A DNA stretch of 64,000 nt from contig NZ_JANZYP010000008.1 in assembly GCF_025506355.1 (NCBI RefSeq), forward strand, positions 117,935 through 181,934. Reading direction: 5' to 3'. The position numbers and the translations under genes were made by a program. This DNA comes from Sphaerisporangium corydalis. GTDB taxonomy: Bacteria; Actinomycetota; Actinomycetes; Streptosporangiales; Streptosporangiaceae. Positions 1 through 8,253 of the stretch are shown one piece after another; the stretch's first letter is position 1; every line of letters starts with the position of its first letter. Under the pieces are notes generated by a model. That model saw only the letters and a list, made by a program, of their open reading frames with translations, was not told where the DNA came from and ran no database searches.

Positions 1-867
1 GCCGAATCGCCCGATCCGCTCGAGCACGTCCCCTGCCGTGAAGACCAGGTCCTCGGGCCGCTCGCAGCCCTCCAGCTCCTCCCAGGTGATCGGGGCGGAC
101 ACGGTCGGCATCGGGTTGGCGCGCAGCGAGTAGGGCGCGACGGTGGTCTTGGCGGGGTTGTTCTGGCTCCAGTCGATGAGGACCTTGCCCGGCCGCAGCT
201 TCCTGGCCATCTGGCTGACGATCTCCTCGGGCCGTTCCCGCGCCAGCCGCTGGGCCAGGGCCTTGGCGTAGTCGGAGGGCACCTCTTCCCGGTGGGCCCA
301 CGGGACGTAGACCTGCATCCCCTTGTTGCCGCTGGTCTTCGGGAGGCCGTCCAGGCCGTCCTCGCGCAGGACCTCGCGCAGCCGGAGCGCCACCCGGCGG
401 CACTCCATGATCGTCGCGGGCGCGCCGGGGTCCAGGTCGAACACCATGAGGTCGGGATTCTGCGCCCGGCCGTCCTCGTCGACGCGCCACATGGGCGCGT
501 GGAACTCCAGCGCGGCCAGGTTCGCCAGGTACACCAGCGTGGGGAGGTCGTCGACGACGGCGAAGTCGATGGTCTCGCGGTCCTTGGTGCTCCCGGGCAC
601 GGGCAGGCGGGCCGTGCGCACCCATTCGGGGGTGTGCGCCGGGCGGTTCTTCTCGAAGAAGGACGGCCCCTCCACGCCGCTGGGAAAACGTTTCACGGTC
701 ATCGGCCGGCCCCGCAGGTGCCGCAGCATGATCTCCGAGACGCGGCTGTAGTAGTCGATCACCTCGGCCTTGGTGAAGCCGGCCTGCGGATACAGCACCT
801 TGGTCAGGTTGGTCAGCGTCAGTTCCCGGTCGCCGACCCTGACCCGCACCTTCTCCGCCACGCGCAC
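1..867 (-). CDS. ligD: LigD-type DNA repair polymerase domain, partial (runs off left edge)
   Basis: Encodes the primase-polymerase (LigD-Pol) domain of bacterial non-homologous end joining, which fills or extends broken DNA ends together with Ku and an ATP-dependent ligase. The visible 289 residues contain the metal-binding DLDPG motif (D144, D146), the nucleotide-binding TSGNKGMQVYVP stretch (about 178-189) and the third catalytic acid in VLIDWSQNN (D232). The frame is open to base 1, so fusion to ligase or nuclease domains cannot be judged. In-frame GTG codons at 870, 867 and 861 follow an AGAGGAA ribosome site; 867 is chosen and 861 is equally possible. It is divergent from ku 173 bp away, the usual pairing. 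Confidence 0.93.
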   Translation of the reverse strand, partial: MRVAEKVRVRVGDRELTLTNLTKVLYPQAGFTKAEVIDYYSRVSEIMLRHLRGRPMTVKRFPSGVEGPSFFEKNRPAHTPEWVRTARLPVPGSTKDRETIDFAVVDDLPTLVYLANLAALEFHAPMWRVDEDGRAQNPDLMVFDLDPGAPATIMECRRVALRLREVLREDGLDGLPKTSGNKGMQVYVPWAHREEVPSDYAKALAQRLARERPEEIVSQMARKLRPGKVLIDWSQNNPAKTTVAPYSLRANPMPTVSAPITWEELEGCERPEDLVFTAGDVLERIGRFG

Positions 868-1040
868 CACTTCCTCTGGAGGTTTCTCTTCACGTGCTCA
901 GGTGGGGCGCCGATCCCACGATGCGATGACTGGACCGGATACGGCATTCCACACTGGGTATCTGCCCATTTAGATATTGCTTTGCGCTCTTGCCGCCAGC
1001 GAACATCAGTTCGACAGCGGGGCCGAGGTGAGGAGAAGCC
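868..1040. promoter_or_regulatory. Divergent ligD/ku intergenic promoter region
   Basis: This stretch separates the two divergent end-joining genes and is AT-richer than its flanks around 940-985. A TAGATA element at 971-976 could be a -10 for ku, but no convincing -35 lies 17 bp upstream. GAGGAG just before 1041 is the ku ribosome site. A shared control region is inferred from geometry only. Confidence 0.4.
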
Positions 1041-1961
1041 ATGCGTAGCATCTGGAAGGGTGCCATCTCTTTCGGGCTCGTCACGATCCCCGTGAAGCTC
1101 TACTCGGCCACCGAGCAGAAGGACGTGACGTTCCACCAGGTGCACCGGGAGGACGCCGGCCGCATCAAGTACAAGCGGGTGTGCAGCGTCGACGGCGCGG
1201 AGGTGCCGTACGCCGAGATCGCCAAGGGGTACGAGCTCCCGGGCGGCGAGGTGGTCGTGCTGACCGACGAGGACTTCGCCGACCTGCCGCTGAGCACCTC
1301 GCGGCGCATCGACGTGCTCCAGTTCACCCCCTCCGACCAGCTCGACCCGATCCTGTTCAACAAGTCCTACTACCTGGAGCCCGAGGCCGCGGGGGTCAAG
1401 CCGTACATCCTGCTGCGCGACGCGCTGGAGCGCACGGGGCAGGTGGCGATCGTGAAGGTCGCGCTGCGGCAGCGGGAGTCGCTCGCCACCCTGCGGATCC
1501 GCGAGGGCGTGTTCGTGCTGGAGACCATGCTCTGGCCGGACGAGGTCCGCGAGCCCGGCTTCGCGTTCATGGACGAGGAGGTCGAGGTCCGGCCGCAGGA
1601 GCTCCAGATGGCCGAGTCGCTCATCGAGACCATGGCGGGGGAGTTCGACCCCTCGGAGTACCACGACGCCTACCGCGAGGCGCTCCAGCAGGTCATCGAG
1701 GCGAAGGTGGCGGGCAAGGAGCTCGTGCGGCCCGAGGAGACCGAGCAGGCCGGGCCCGCGGTGGACCTGATGGCGGCGCTCAGGGCCAGTGTCGACGCGG
1801 CCAAGAAGGAACGTGAGGGAACGGGCGCCAAGCCGTCGGCGGCCGCGGCGAAGAAGAAGACCGCGGGGAAGGCCGCCAAGGCCGATGAGGCCACCGAGAA
1901 GAAGGATGAGAAGGACGGAAAGCAGGCCGCGCCCAAGCGCCGCACCCGGAAGTCGGCGTGA
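1041..1961 (+). CDS. ku: Ku homodimeric DNA end-binding protein
   Basis: Ku threads onto double-strand break ends and recruits LigD in non-homologous end joining. The 306-residue product begins MRSIWKGAISFGLVTIPVKL, the hallmark N-terminus of bacterial Ku, and covers the whole Ku core to about residue 255. The tail (about 258-306) is rich in Lys and Ala, as in actinobacterial Ku proteins whose basic extension binds DNA and LigD. The ATG has GAGGAG 6 bases upstream. It is divergent from the LigD-polymerase gene and ends before a strong hairpin at 2105-2136. Confidence 0.97.
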   Translation: MRSIWKGAISFGLVTIPVKLYSATEQKDVTFHQVHREDAGRIKYKRVCSVDGAEVPYAEIAKGYELPGGEVVVLTDEDFADLPLSTSRRIDVLQFTPSDQLDPILFNKSYYLEPEAAGVKPYILLRDALERTGQVAIVKVALRQRESLATLRIREGVFVLETMLWPDEVREPGFAFMDEEVEVRPQELQMAESLIETMAGEFDPSEYHDAYREALQQVIEAKVAGKELVRPEETEQAGPAVDLMAALRASVDAAKKEREGTGAKPSAAAAKKKTAGKAAKADEATEKKDEKDGKQAAPKRRTRKSA

Positions 1962-2104
1962 CCGGGAACGCGTAAAAGCGGGGCCGGTCCAAGAAATGGC
2001 AATGGGTGTTCATCGGACCGGCTCCCCGAAGAGGCTCACGAAAGCGAATTCCCCGGCCGGAATCGGTGTCGCGGCGCGGGGATATCCCGGTTACGGGTGG
2101 CGGA

Positions 2105-2136
2105 AGGCCCCGGAGCGGGATTCTGCTCCGGGGCCT
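2105..2136. terminator. Bidirectional terminator between ku and the Gly/His-rich gene
   Basis: A perfect inverted repeat: GGCCCCGGAGC (2106-2116) pairs with GCTCCGGGGCC (2125-2135), extended by one A-T pair, around an 8-base loop. It lies between the 3' ends of convergent genes, so it can serve both. No T-tract follows, which is common in this GC class. Confidence 0.75.
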
Positions 2137-2207
2137 CCCGTGTCTCACTGTCGGGTGGCCGTCACCGGGCCGATCGTGGTCCGGTCAGGCCGCGTTGATT
2201 CGTTGGA

Positions 2208-2708
2208 TCACCTGTCGTGGTGGTGGTGGTGACCGTGGTGGCGCGGGAGCCAGCGCTTGTCGTCGCGGAAGTAGTCCCTGCCGCCGCCGCCGTGGTCGTT
2301 GTGACCGATGATGGCCCGGAAGAAGCGGGCTTCCACGATCTTGAAGTAGCAGTTGCGGTGGTGGCCGCCGTGGCGGTTGAAGTGACGGTGGCGGCGGTAG
2401 TTGCGGCCGCCCCAGCCCCCGTCGTCGTCGCCGTCGCCGTAGCCGTGCTCGCCGCCGTATCCTCCGTGGTGGCCGCCGTAGCCGCCGCCGTCGTGGTGGC
2501 AGTGGCCGCCACCTCCGTAGCCGCCACCCCCACCGTAGCCGCCGCCTCCACCGAAGCCGCCGCCGAAGTCATCTCCGAAACCCCCGAAGGAGCTGACTGC
2601 TGCGGAAGCGTTGGCGCTTGTGGCCGTGGTGGCGCCGAGACCGGCGAGACCACCAGTGAGTGCCGCGGTAACGGTCAGCATTGCGGCGTATTTCTTGACG
2701 TCGGGCAT
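2208..2708 (-). CDS. Secreted Gly/His-rich low-complexity protein
   Basis: A 166-residue protein with a signal peptide (residues 1 to about 36, VTAALTGGLAGLGATTATSA followed by Ala-rich cleavage sites). Glycine-rich GGGGYGGGG repeats occupy about 40-95, followed by a His/Arg/Asn-rich stretch (RRHRHFNRHGGHHRN) and the only ordered-looking segment, CYFKIVEARFFRAIIGHN (about 120-137). It ends with a run of six histidines and HHDR. AAGGGGGAAAA lies just before the ATG. Function is unknown. The many His suggest divalent-metal binding or a cell-surface role, which is inference from composition alone. The ordered segment is the best target for homology searching. Confidence 0.7.
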   Translation of the reverse strand: MPDVKKYAAMLTVTAALTGGLAGLGATTATSANASAAVSSFGGFGDDFGGGFGGGGGYGGGGGYGGGGHCHHDGGGYGGHHGGYGGEHGYGDGDDDGGWGGRNYRRHRHFNRHGGHHRNCYFKIVEARFFRAIIGHNDHGGGGRDYFRDDKRWLPRHHGHHHHHDR

Positions 2709-3031
2709 TGCGTTTTCCCCCTTGACGCATCGGGTTGCCCAGCGGATGCATTTTCCTCATTTTCGAGGAGAATGCCCGGGTGACTCGTTCATGAGTCTTC
2801 CCACTTGTGTTGTTTTCCTAGTGACGCATATGACAAACGGGGATCACTGCCTTTTGGCAGCTACTTAACCTCCCCTTATGTCTTTCAGTTCGATATTTCC
2901 CGATTTGCCCGATATTTCCCCCGATCTCTGGCTCCGCGGTCCCAGGGGGTCCCCCTGCCGCGGCGCCTACGGGGAAGCGAGCTGTACGGTGCCGGGTTAT
3001 CGTCGGAACGGACGGTTAACAGGAGGCGAAG
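2709..3031. promoter_or_regulatory. AT-richer divergent intergenic region
   Basis: This 323-bp stretch holds the divergent promoters of the Gly/His-rich gene and the hydrolase. TGACGCAT occurs twice (2723-2730 and 2822-2829). CGATATTTCCC is repeated exactly at 2891-2901 and 2910-2920 upstream of the hydrolase. No coding frame with plausible composition is visible. The repeats could be operator half-sites, but nothing here identifies the protein. Confidence 0.4.
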
Positions 3032-3973
3032 ATGCTGGAGGACCCGATCCCGCACTGGCCGGGGGAGCCGCTCGACCTCGGAGGACTGAGCCTCTACGTG
3101 CGGTCGACGCCCGCCGGGCCCGCGGAGAAGGCCGTGTTCGTGCATGGGCTCGCCGGATCGGCGACCAACTGGACCGACCTGATGGCCGAGCTGTCGGGCC
3201 AGGTCAGGGGATACGCCCTCGACCTGCCCGGAGCGGGCTACTCTCCCGCGCCGCCCGGCGGCGACTACTCCATCGCGGCGCACGCCACCGCCGTCACGCG
3301 GCTGATCGAGCACGCCGGGGGCCCGGTCCACCTGCTCGGCAACTCCCTCGGCGGCGCCGTCGCGGTGCGCGTCGCGGCCATCCGCCCCGACCTGGTGCGC
3401 ACGCTCACGCTCGTCTCGCCCGCCCTGCCCGACCTGCTTCCCCGGTACGGCCCGGCCCGCGTGGCGGTGTCGGCGGCCCCCCGGTTCGGCGAGTGGGCGG
3501 TCTCCCGGCTCCGCACGCTGGCGCCCGAGCGCCGCATCGCGGCGACCATGGCCATGTGCTACGCCGACAGCGGCCGGGTCCACCCCATCCGGCTGGAGGA
3601 CGCCGTGGCCGAGCTGCGCCGCCGCGACGACCTCCCGTACGCGGGGCCGGCGCTGGTCAGTTCCGCCCGCGCCCTGGTCAACGAGTACTTCCGGCGCGGG
3701 GAGGACAACCTGTGGCGGCTGGCGGCGCGGGTGACCGCGCCCACCCTCGTCGTGCACGGCCGGCACGACCGGCTCGTGGACCCCCGCATGGCGTTGCGGG
3801 CCGGGCGCACCTTCCCTGACGTGCGGCTGGTGCTCCTTCCCCACGCGGGTCACGTCGCGCAGATGGAGTGCCCCTCGCTCGTCGCCCGCCACGTCCGCGT
3901 CCTGATGCAGGACGCCGCCCGGCGGGACGCCGGGAACGCGGAGAACGCGGAGAATGCTGCCTCTGTCGGCTAA
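3032..3973 (+). CDS. Alpha/beta hydrolase (LipV-like esterase/lipase family)
   Basis: A 313-residue alpha/beta-fold hydrolase. The oxyanion-hole motif is VHGLAGS (about 38-44), the nucleophile elbow GNSLGG places the catalytic serine at S105, the acid lies in HGRHDRLVD and the histidine in PHAGHVAQ near the C-terminus. No signal peptide is visible, so it is probably cytoplasmic. CAGGAGG stands 6 bases before the ATG. The location near moeZ resembles LipV (Rv3203), which sits close to MoeZ and an alkyltransferase-like gene in mycobacteria, so a lipase/esterase role is likely. The substrate is unknown. The last 15 residues are a low-complexity Asn/Ala/Glu tail. Confidence 0.85.
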   Translation: MLEDPIPHWPGEPLDLGGLSLYVRSTPAGPAEKAVFVHGLAGSATNWTDLMAELSGQVRGYALDLPGAGYSPAPPGGDYSIAAHATAVTRLIEHAGGPVHLLGNSLGGAVAVRVAAIRPDLVRTLTLVSPALPDLLPRYGPARVAVSAAPRFGEWAVSRLRTLAPERRIAATMAMCYADSGRVHPIRLEDAVAELRRRDDLPYAGPALVSSARALVNEYFRRGEDNLWRLAARVTAPTLVVHGRHDRLVDPRMALRAGRTFPDVRLVLLPHAGHVAQMECPSLVARHVRVLMQDAARRDAGNAENAENAASVG

Positions 3974-4090
3974 GATCGCCGATTCGGGAATGCGAGGGCA
4001 ACCGGGTTAGGTTGTGACAGACGGCTGGGCGCGTAGCCTGACGGGCAAGCCGCCATTTGGGAAGATCCCCTGAAACGGGAGCGTAGAACT

Positions 4091-5269
4091 GTGTCGTTGC
4101 CACCGCTGGTAGAGCCGGCCGACGAGCTGACCGTTGACGAGGTGCGCCGCTACTCTCGCCACCTGATCATCCCCGACGTGGGGATGGCCGGGCAGAAGCG
4201 GCTGAAGAACGCCAAGGTGCTCTGTGTGGGCGCGGGCGGCCTCGGTTCCCCGGCGCTGATGTACCTCGCCGCGGCCGGCGTCGGCACGCTCGGCGTCGTC
4301 GACTTCGATGTCGTCGACGAGTCGAACCTTCAGCGTCAGATCATCCACGGGCAGTCGGACGTCGGCCGTCTGAAGGCCGAGAGCGCCGCCGCGACCGTGC
4401 GCGAGATCAACCCCCTCGTCAACGTCGTGATCCACAACGTGGCCCTCACGACCGACAACGTGATGGACATCTTCGCCGCCTACGACCTCATCGTCGACGG
4501 CACCGACAACTTCGCGACGCGGTACATGGTCAACGACGCGGCGGTCCTGTTGGGCAAGCCCTATATCTGGGGCTCCATCTACCGCTTCGACGGGCAGGCG
4601 AGCGTGTTCTGGTCCGAGTACGGGCCCTGCTACCGCTGCCTCTACCCTGAGCCGCCGCCGCCGGGCATGGTGCCCTCGTGCGCCGAGGGCGGCGTACTCG
4701 GCGTGCTGTGCGCCTCCATCGGCTCGATCCAGGTGAACGAGGCGATCAAGGTGCTCACGGGCATCGGCGAGCCGCTCGTCGGGCGCCTGATGATCTACGA
4801 CGCCCTGGAGATGAAGTACCGCGACGTCAAGGTCCGCAAGGACCCCGAGTGCCCGCTGTGCGGCAAGAACCCGACGATCACCGAGCTGATCGACTACGAG
4901 GCCTTCTGCGGAACGATCTCCGACGAGGCCGCGCAGGCGGCCACCGGCTCCACGATCACCGCCAGGGAGCTCAAGGACATGCAGGACCGGGGGGACGACA
5001 TCTTCCTGGTCGACGTCCGCGAGCAGAACGAGTACGAGATCGTCAACATCCCGGGCGCGGTGCTGATCCCGAAGGGCGACTTCCTGAAGGGCACGGCGCT
5101 GGAGCTGCTGCCGCACGACAAGAAGATCGTGCTGCACTGCAAGTCCGGCGCCCGGTCCGCCGAGGCGCTGGCGGTGCTGAAGAGCGCCGGCTTCTCCGAC
5201 GCCGTCCACGTCGGCGGGGGCGTGCTGAGCTGGGTCAAGACCGTCGACCCCTCGCTGCCCACCTACTGA
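4091..5269 (+). CDS. moeZ: MoeZ adenylyltransferase/sulfurtransferase (E1-like plus rhodanese)
   Basis: MoeZ adenylates the C-terminus of small sulfur-carrier proteins and sulfurates them through its rhodanese domain; in actinomycetes it serves molybdopterin, thiamine, cysteine and secondary-metabolite pathways. The 392-residue protein has a ThiF/MoeB-type domain (about 15-270) with GAGGLGSPALMY for nucleotide binding, the DGTDNFATR motif and two Cys-x-x-Cys zinc pairs (CYRC, CPLC). A rhodanese domain follows (about 285-390) with active-site C350 in LHCKSGARS. It starts with GTG after CGGGAG. It stands as a single transcription unit. Confidence 0.97.
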   Translation: MSLPPLVEPADELTVDEVRRYSRHLIIPDVGMAGQKRLKNAKVLCVGAGGLGSPALMYLAAAGVGTLGVVDFDVVDESNLQRQIIHGQSDVGRLKAESAAATVREINPLVNVVIHNVALTTDNVMDIFAAYDLIVDGTDNFATRYMVNDAAVLLGKPYIWGSIYRFDGQASVFWSEYGPCYRCLYPEPPPPGMVPSCAEGGVLGVLCASIGSIQVNEAIKVLTGIGEPLVGRLMIYDALEMKYRDVKVRKDPECPLCGKNPTITELIDYEAFCGTISDEAAQAATGSTITARELKDMQDRGDDIFLVDVREQNEYEIVNIPGAVLIPKGDFLKGTALELLPHDKKIVLHCKSGARSAEALAVLKSAGFSDAVHVGGGVLSWVKTVDPSLPTY

Positions 5270-5304
5270 TCAGGCTCATCTCACGATCCCGCGGCCGGCG
5301 GCGC

Positions 5305-5610
5305 TCAGTCGCCGGCCAGCGTCAGTCCCGACTGGGCGACGATGGCGCCGAGGGCCGCGACGTGGGCCGTGTAGGCGTCCCTGCCCGCCGGTGAGAGCCG
5401 GAGCCAGGTCCGGGGGCGCTTGCCCACATGGCCCTTGCGTATCACCACGTACCCGGCGCTCTCCAGAGTGGCGGCGTGCTTGGACAGGACCGAGTCGCTG
5501 ACCCCGACCTCGTCGCGGACGAAGGCGAACTCGGCCTCCTCCATGGCCGCCAGCAGCGACATGACCCGCAGCCTGGCCGGAGGGTGGATGACCGGATCCA
5601 GTGCCGCCAT
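5305..5610 (-). CDS. Small winged-helix transcriptional regulator (ArsR/MarR-like)
   Basis: A 101-residue one-domain DNA-binding protein: PARLRVMSLLAAMEEAEFAF, the recognition helix region VSDSVLSKHAATLESAGYV and the wing RKGHVGKRPRTWLRLSPAGR. This layout is typical of the short winged-helix regulators that pair with an integral membrane protein in actinobacteria. The ATG overlaps the TGA of the upstream membrane gene by one base (TGATG), so translation is probably coupled. It may repress its own operon at the palindromes at 6127-6166 (inferred). A longer in-frame extension upstream lies inside the membrane gene and was rejected. Confidence 0.85.
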   Translation of the reverse strand: MAALDPVIHPPARLRVMSLLAAMEEAEFAFVRDEVGVSDSVLSKHAATLESAGYVVIRKGHVGKRPRTWLRLSPAGRDAYTAHVAALGAIVAQSGLTLAGD

Positions 5611-6104
5611 CAGCCCGCCTCGATCTTCGCCGCCATGCGCCGGGTGATCCAGCGGCCGAGCACCGGCCCGGTGGACGCCATGAGGACCGTCATGGCCAGG
5701 CCCGCGTACGTGCGGGCGTAGGGGACCCCGGCGCCGGCCAGCGCGACCGCGGCCACCAGGCAGACGCCCACCGACGTCCACACCCACACCAAGAAGACGA
5801 ACAGCGCCTTCACGGTGACCAGGCTCCGGTGCGGGCGCTGCCGGTTGCCGAACACCATCGCGGCGACCAGGCCGAGCAGGACCAGCACCAGCGTGGTCAG
5901 CCCCGCCACCGCCACCGCCCCTGAGGTGCCGGGCTCGGTGAAGAACTGGACGCCGGTGACGACCAGGGCCACGCCCGTCGTGTACCAGTTCGGGAACCAG
6001 GGCCGCGCCCGGACCACCCGCGCCTGCGAGGCGCGGATCTCACGGAGGCTGCGGGCGGCCTCCTCGGGCGTGACGTACGCCGTGTCCTCGGGGGTGGCGT
6101 CCAT
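5610..6104 (-). CDS. Four-helix membrane protein coupled to the winged-helix regulator
   Basis: A 164-residue protein with a soluble N-terminal segment (about 1-45, MDATPEDTAYVTPEEAARSL) and four predicted membrane helices: about 48-65 (YTTGVALVVTGVQFF), 70-95 (VAVAGLTTLVLVLLGLVAAMV), 105-130 (ALFVFLVWVWTSVGVCLVAAVAL) and 135-155. No catalytic motif is recognised. AGGAGG occurs 4 bases upstream of the ATG. The gene heads a two-gene operon with the winged-helix regulator. The membrane protein may modulate or be controlled by that regulator; its function is not known. Confidence 0.75.
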   Translation of the reverse strand: MDATPEDTAYVTPEEAARSLREIRASQARVVRARPWFPNWYTTGVALVVTGVQFFTEPGTSGAVAVAGLTTLVLVLLGLVAAMVFGNRQRPHRSLVTVKALFVFLVWVWTSVGVCLVAAVALAGAGVPYARTYAGLAMTVLMASTGPVLGRWITRRMAAKIEAG

Positions 6105-6126
6105 GAAACCTCCTAGTTTCCAATTA

Positions 6127-6166
6127 GGAAAGTACTTTCCACTTTCCATCCTGTCAAGTACTTTCC
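6127..6166. promoter_or_regulatory. Palindromic operator pair upstream of the regulator operon
   Basis: GGAAAGTACTTTCC at 6127-6140 is a perfect 14-bp palindrome. A second site at 6153-6166 (GTCAAGTACTTTCC) matches 12 of 14 bases. The centres are 26 bp apart, with an extra ACTTTCC half-site at 6141-6147 between them. The sites lie 23-62 bp before the membrane-gene start and 63-102 bp before the divergent gene at 6229. Autorepression by the adjacent winged-helix protein is the simplest reading but is inference. Confidence 0.65.
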
Positions 6167-6228
6167 AAAGGGATGGATCCGGACAGAACGGCCGATGCCC
6201 CACCGTTGGGGGCGTTAAGGTCAGGCAC

Positions 6229-6948
6229 GTGAGTGAGTCGCGTACCTGGCCGTCCCTGGTGGTGGCGTCCGCGCTCACGCTGGTCTGCGCGATCGCGGCC
6301 GGGGTCGCGGGGGGCGCGGCCGGCGCCGAACTGACCCGGGGCCCCAGCCCCGCCGAGATCCGGCAGGCGTCGGCGGAGGAGACCGCACGCCGCTGGCAGG
6401 TCTGGCCGGCCGGCAAGATCTTCCCCGCCTCCATCCCCTACGTGGCCGAGCAGGGCGGCAAGGAGAACGCCCGCAGGGTGGGCATCTCCACCCGCGTCGA
6501 ATGCTCGGCGGCCGTGGACGCCGCGCTCAGGACGGCGTTGAAGGCCGCCGGCTGCAGGGCCGTGCTCCGGGCGACCTACCTGGACGCGCTCCAGGGCGTC
6601 GTGGTGACCATCGGGGTAGCGGCCTTCCCCGACCAGGCGTCCGCGCTCGCGGCCAGGGCGGCGTTCCCGCCGGGCGGCGCGCCCTCGCCCGGCCTCCGGG
6701 CCCTGGCGTTCCCGCAGACCGTCGCCGACCGGTTCACCGCCGCCGCCCGGCAGGCGTCGTCGCTGGACCAGGCCGGGCCCTACCTCGTGCTCACCACGGC
6801 GGGCCAGGTCGACGGCCGTCCCGCCCGCTCGGTCGGCCACCAGCGTTCCACGATCTTCGCGTTCGCCTCCGACCTGGAGGACCGCGTCCTGACCACCCTG
6901 GCGACCCCGGCCCGTCCCGACTGCTCGGGCAAGGACTGGCAGTGCTGA
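6229..6948 (+). CDS. Membrane-anchored or secreted Cys-containing protein, mycosin partner (module 1)
   Basis: A 239-residue protein with one N-terminal hydrophobic segment (about 9-31, SLVVASALTLVCAIAAGVAG) and an extracytoplasmic domain. It is a clear paralogue of the gene at 8254: both share ARRW..W, a FP[AS].. region, ARRVGI, C-R-x-x-LRAT-Y and a GPY[LI]V[LF].TAG stretch. Four Cys align in both (VECS/ASCA, AGCR/HRCR and the two C-terminal Cys), suggesting two disulfides. No enzyme motif is seen. The GTG start gives the usual basic-then-hydrophobic N-terminus. It overlaps the protease gene at 6942 by 7 bases, so it probably acts with it, for example as partner, inhibitor or substrate (inferred). 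Confidence 0.75.
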   Translation: MSESRTWPSLVVASALTLVCAIAAGVAGGAAGAELTRGPSPAEIRQASAEETARRWQVWPAGKIFPASIPYVAEQGGKENARRVGISTRVECSAAVDAALRTALKAAGCRAVLRATYLDALQGVVVTIGVAAFPDQASALAARAAFPPGGAPSPGLRALAFPQTVADRFTAAARQASSLDQAGPYLVLTTAGQVDGRPARSVGHQRSTIFAFASDLEDRVLTTLATPARPDCSGKDWQC

Positions 6949-8243
6949 GCCCGCGTGCCCGTCCGGCCGGCCGGGTGCCGGTGGTCCGTGCGCTGCTCGC
7001 CCTGCTGCCGCTCCTGCTGCTCGTCGCGCCCCTCCCCGCGCGGGCGGACCAGGTGCGCGGCAGCCAGCGGCAGGTGCTGCGCACCCTGAACGTGCACGAC
7101 GCGTGGCGGATCACCCGGGGCGCCGGGGCCAGGGTCGCCGTCCTGGACTCGGGGGTCGACCCGCGCCACCACGACCTCGCGGGCTCGGTGGTGACCGGCC
7201 CGGACCTCACCAGGGGCGCCAACCCGCGCGGCGTCGCCCCCAGCCGCCTGCACGGCACGTACATGGCCTCGCTGATCGCCGGGCACGGGCACGGGCCCGG
7301 CCGCTCCGACGGGGTGATCGGGGTCGCGCCGGCCGCCAAGGTGCTGTCGGTGCGGGTCATCCTGGAGGACGACGAGCCGGGTTTCCGGGTCTTCAACTCC
7401 CAGGCGCGCTACGAGAACGTGGTCGCGCGCGGCATCCGGTACGCCGTCGACCACGGCGCGGACGTGATCAACATGTCGATCTCCAAGGACCAGCCGACCC
7501 GGCAGGAGCGGTCGGCGATCCGCTACGCGATCTCCAAGGGCGTCGTGCTGGTGGCGGCGGCCGGCAACGACGGGGCGGGCCGCAAGGACGGCCCGTACTC
7601 CTACCCGGCCTCGCTCCCCGGCGTGATCTCGGTCGCCGCCGCTGACAGGGGGATGCACAAGGCGTCCTTCTCCAACCGGAACTCGCTGGTCCTGCTGGCG
7701 GCGCCGGGAGTGGACATCTTCGGGGCCGGTCCCGGTGACCAGTACTGGGTCGGGCGGGGCACGTCGCAGGCCACGGCGCTCGTGTCCGGAGTCGCCGCAC
7801 TGATAAAAGCGAAATATCCGCGAATGTCGCCTGCGCTGGTCGCCCAGGCCCTCACCACCGGCACCACCCGCCGCCCGGCCCTGGGCTACGACCCCGGGAC
7901 GGGCTTCGGCGTCGTGAACGCCGGACGCGCCCTGGCCGAGGCCGCGAGGCTCTCGCGCCACCGGCACACCGCTTTCGGGGCCGGGGTCCAGGACGCCGAC
8001 CTGCCGATGGCCGACGGCACCGGCGCCGAACCCGGCCCGCTCCAGCCGGTGCAGGTCGTCAGGCGGGACACCAGCATGATCACCCTGTACGGGGGGATCG
8101 GGCTGGTGGCCACCGCCTTGGCCGGCGCGAGCCTGACCGCCATGATCATGCTCGCCAGAAGGGCCAGGCGCAGGCGGGAGGACAAGGAACACGGGCAGAC
8201 GCGGGAGCCCCAGGCGGGTTGGCCCCAGCGGTCGCCGACGTAG
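6942..8243 (+). CDS. Mycosin-like S8 subtilisin-family serine protease (module 1)
   Basis: A 433-residue membrane-tethered subtilase with signal peptide (about 12-35, VPVVRALLALLPLLLLVAP). The catalytic triad is D69 (AVLDSGVD), H104 (HGTYMAS) and S275 (GRGTSQATA), with oxyanion-hole N209 (AAGNDG). A C-terminal transmembrane helix (about 380-404) and basic tail complete the mycosin layout. Mycosins (MycP) normally accompany type VII (ESX) secretion machines, but no EccB, EccC, EccD, EccE or WXG100 gene is in this window. The GTG start sits inside the previous gene (GTGCTGA overlap), indicating translational coupling. The triad is intact, so activity is expected. Confidence 0.88.
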   Translation: MLSPRARPAGRVPVVRALLALLPLLLLVAPLPARADQVRGSQRQVLRTLNVHDAWRITRGAGARVAVLDSGVDPRHHDLAGSVVTGPDLTRGANPRGVAPSRLHGTYMASLIAGHGHGPGRSDGVIGVAPAAKVLSVRVILEDDEPGFRVFNSQARYENVVARGIRYAVDHGADVINMSISKDQPTRQERSAIRYAISKGVVLVAAAGNDGAGRKDGPYSYPASLPGVISVAAADRGMHKASFSNRNSLVLLAAPGVDIFGAGPGDQYWVGRGTSQATALVSGVAALIKAKYPRMSPALVAQALTTGTTRRPALGYDPGTGFGVVNAGRALAEAARLSRHRHTAFGAGVQDADLPMADGTGAEPGPLQPVQVVRRDTSMITLYGGIGLVATALAGASLTAMIMLARRARRRREDKEHGQTREPQAGWPQRSPT

Positions 8244-8253
8244 CATCAGATGT

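Noticed and set aside
1980..2035. GGGGCCGGTCC ... GGACCGGCTCCCC as the main ku terminator
   Set aside because: The stem has a bulge and a loop of over 20 bases; the perfect hairpin at 2105-2136 is the better terminator.
2217..2783. Plus-strand Val/Ala-rich frame opposite the Gly/His-rich gene
   Set aside because: It is the antisense reading of the glycine repeats and has no ribosome site or domain.
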